This document shows positions 4,796 to 5,033 of a stretch of 5,033 nt of DNA, piece by piece. The stretch comes from Duncaniella sp. (GTDB taxonomy: Bacteria; Bacteroidota; Bacteroidia; Bacteroidales; Muribaculaceae). The notes under the pieces were generated by a model, which did no database searches, was not told the origin of the DNA, and saw only the letters and a list, made by a program, of their open reading frames with translations. Made by a program: the position numbers and the translations under genes. The stretch is from positions 1 through 5,033 of the forward strand of contig NZ_JAIDEN010000001.1 in NCBI RefSeq assembly GCF_029054785.1, given 5' to 3'. The first letter of the stretch is position 1; each line of letters starts with the position of its first letter.

Positions 4796-4990
4796 TGAGT
4801 ATAAACGAAGTTCAAAGTTTATTCGCTCGTAAAGATGAACACGCAGGGCCGGGGTATTCTTTCGCATTTGCTGGAAAAAATCTCCAGACCTGCGGCTTGT
4901 ATTTTTTCCGGCAAGTGCCGAACACCCCTTTGCCGCCCTGCGTGCAAGAGTGTCATCGAGCGAACAAACTTCAAACAGCGATTATACGCA
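4796..4990. repeat. Domain III: 195-base hairpin with four successive stems
   Basis: From outside in: 4796-4829 with 4957-4990 (27 of 34 positions pair), CACGCAGGGC (4840-4849) with GCCCTGCGTG (4935-4944) perfect, GGGGTATTC (4851-4859) with GAACACCCC (4920-4928) with one mismatch, and 4864-4881 with 4901-4918 (16 Watson-Crick plus two T-G pairs). The terminal loop is CTCCAGACCTGCGGCTTGT (4882-4900). It ends 19 bases before the ATG at 5010. Confidence 0.7.
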
Positions 4991-5009
4991 TTAAAAAAAA
5001 TATCGCCTT

Positions 5010-5033
5010 ATGACACTGAACGACAGACATATT
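5010..5033 (+). CDS. Possible 5' end of a gene running off the right edge
   Basis: An ATG at 5010 opens a frame that is uninterrupted to the window end (eight codons, MTLNDRHI). An in-frame TAA at 4992-4994 shows the frame cannot start further upstream. The ATG follows an A-rich stretch (4993-5001), which suits Bacteroidetes translation starts, and sits just after the long hairpin of 4796-4990, which could be its leader or its RNA partner. Eight residues are too few to name a product or to exclude chance. Confidence 0.3.

Larger units (their letters stand above)
4372..4990. ncRNA. Candidate large structured non-coding element (about 620 bases of nested stems)
   Basis: Nearly the whole interval can be folded into three successive domains: 4372-4609 closed by a 24-position long-range stem, 4618-4705 as one long hairpin, and 4796-4990 as a 195-base hairpin. 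Between them, 4706-4750 holds a short CATAC/GTATG pairing. No frame in the interval looks like a protein. Mismatches do not settle the strand: stem 4864-4881/4901-4918 has two G-U pairs if the plus strand is transcribed, whereas 4810-4829/4957-4976 gains three G-U pairs if the minus strand is. No clear -7 box was found upstream on either strand. It could be a large RNA, an RNA partner of the gene starting at 5010, or a DNA-level site such as a transfer or replication origin. I do not recognise a known family. Confidence 0.4.

Noticed and set aside
4266..5009. CRISPR array
   Set aside because: Repeats here are inverted and unique pairs, not evenly spaced direct repeats with spacers.
4372..5033. 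Group II intron 5' half with maturase start at 5010
   Set aside because: The spacing would suit, but no GUGYG-like 5' end or characteristic conserved intron sequence was seen; kept only as a remote alternative.

Overview
The window looks like accessory DNA from a Bacteroidales bacterium (Bacteroides, Parabacteroides or Muribaculaceae type). The evidence is a Bacteroidetes-type tyrosine recombinase, promoter boxes of the TAnnTTTG (-7) class, start codons without Shine-Dalgarno sequences, and small excisionase-like helix-turn-helix genes. The genus cannot be fixed from the sequence alone.

Left part (1-2420): the 3' end of an unrecognised gene is followed by a recombination module. Two overlapping small HTH genes (383-685 and 678-989, plus strand) converge on a 439-residue tyrosine integrase (1044-2363, minus strand), with an intrinsic terminator between them. 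The HTH operon has a leader with a -7 box, a strong terminator-like hairpin and an outer stem reaching almost to the first start codon, so it looks attenuated. The likely division of labour is that the integrase recombines the element and the two HTH proteins act as directionality or regulatory factors. The integrase lacks the usual first catalytic arginine, as IntDOT does, and ends in a proline-rich tail with an AT-hook motif.

Middle (2364-3089): 726 bases without a convincing gene. The stretch nearest the integrase start has five copies of GCACCCT in both orientations, candidate integrase arm sites. Further right is a 14-bp perfect terminator hairpin and, just upstream of it on the minus strand, a piece that fits the last 13 nucleotides of a tRNA. 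This looks like a tRNA-associated attachment junction.

Right part (3090-5033): a PDDEXK nuclease of the DUF1016/YhcG family (minus strand) is driven by a promoter so close to its ATG that the mRNA may be leaderless. Beyond it, about 620 bases (4372-4990) hold no credible gene but are dominated by nested imperfect inverted repeats: a 24-position long-range stem enclosing smaller hairpins, a 27-base-arm hairpin, and a 195-base hairpin with four successive stems. An ATG at 5010 just after this region opens a frame that runs off the window. The structured block is the strongest candidate for something undescribed: a large structured RNA, an RNA-protein module with the downstream gene, or a DNA-level transfer or replication site.
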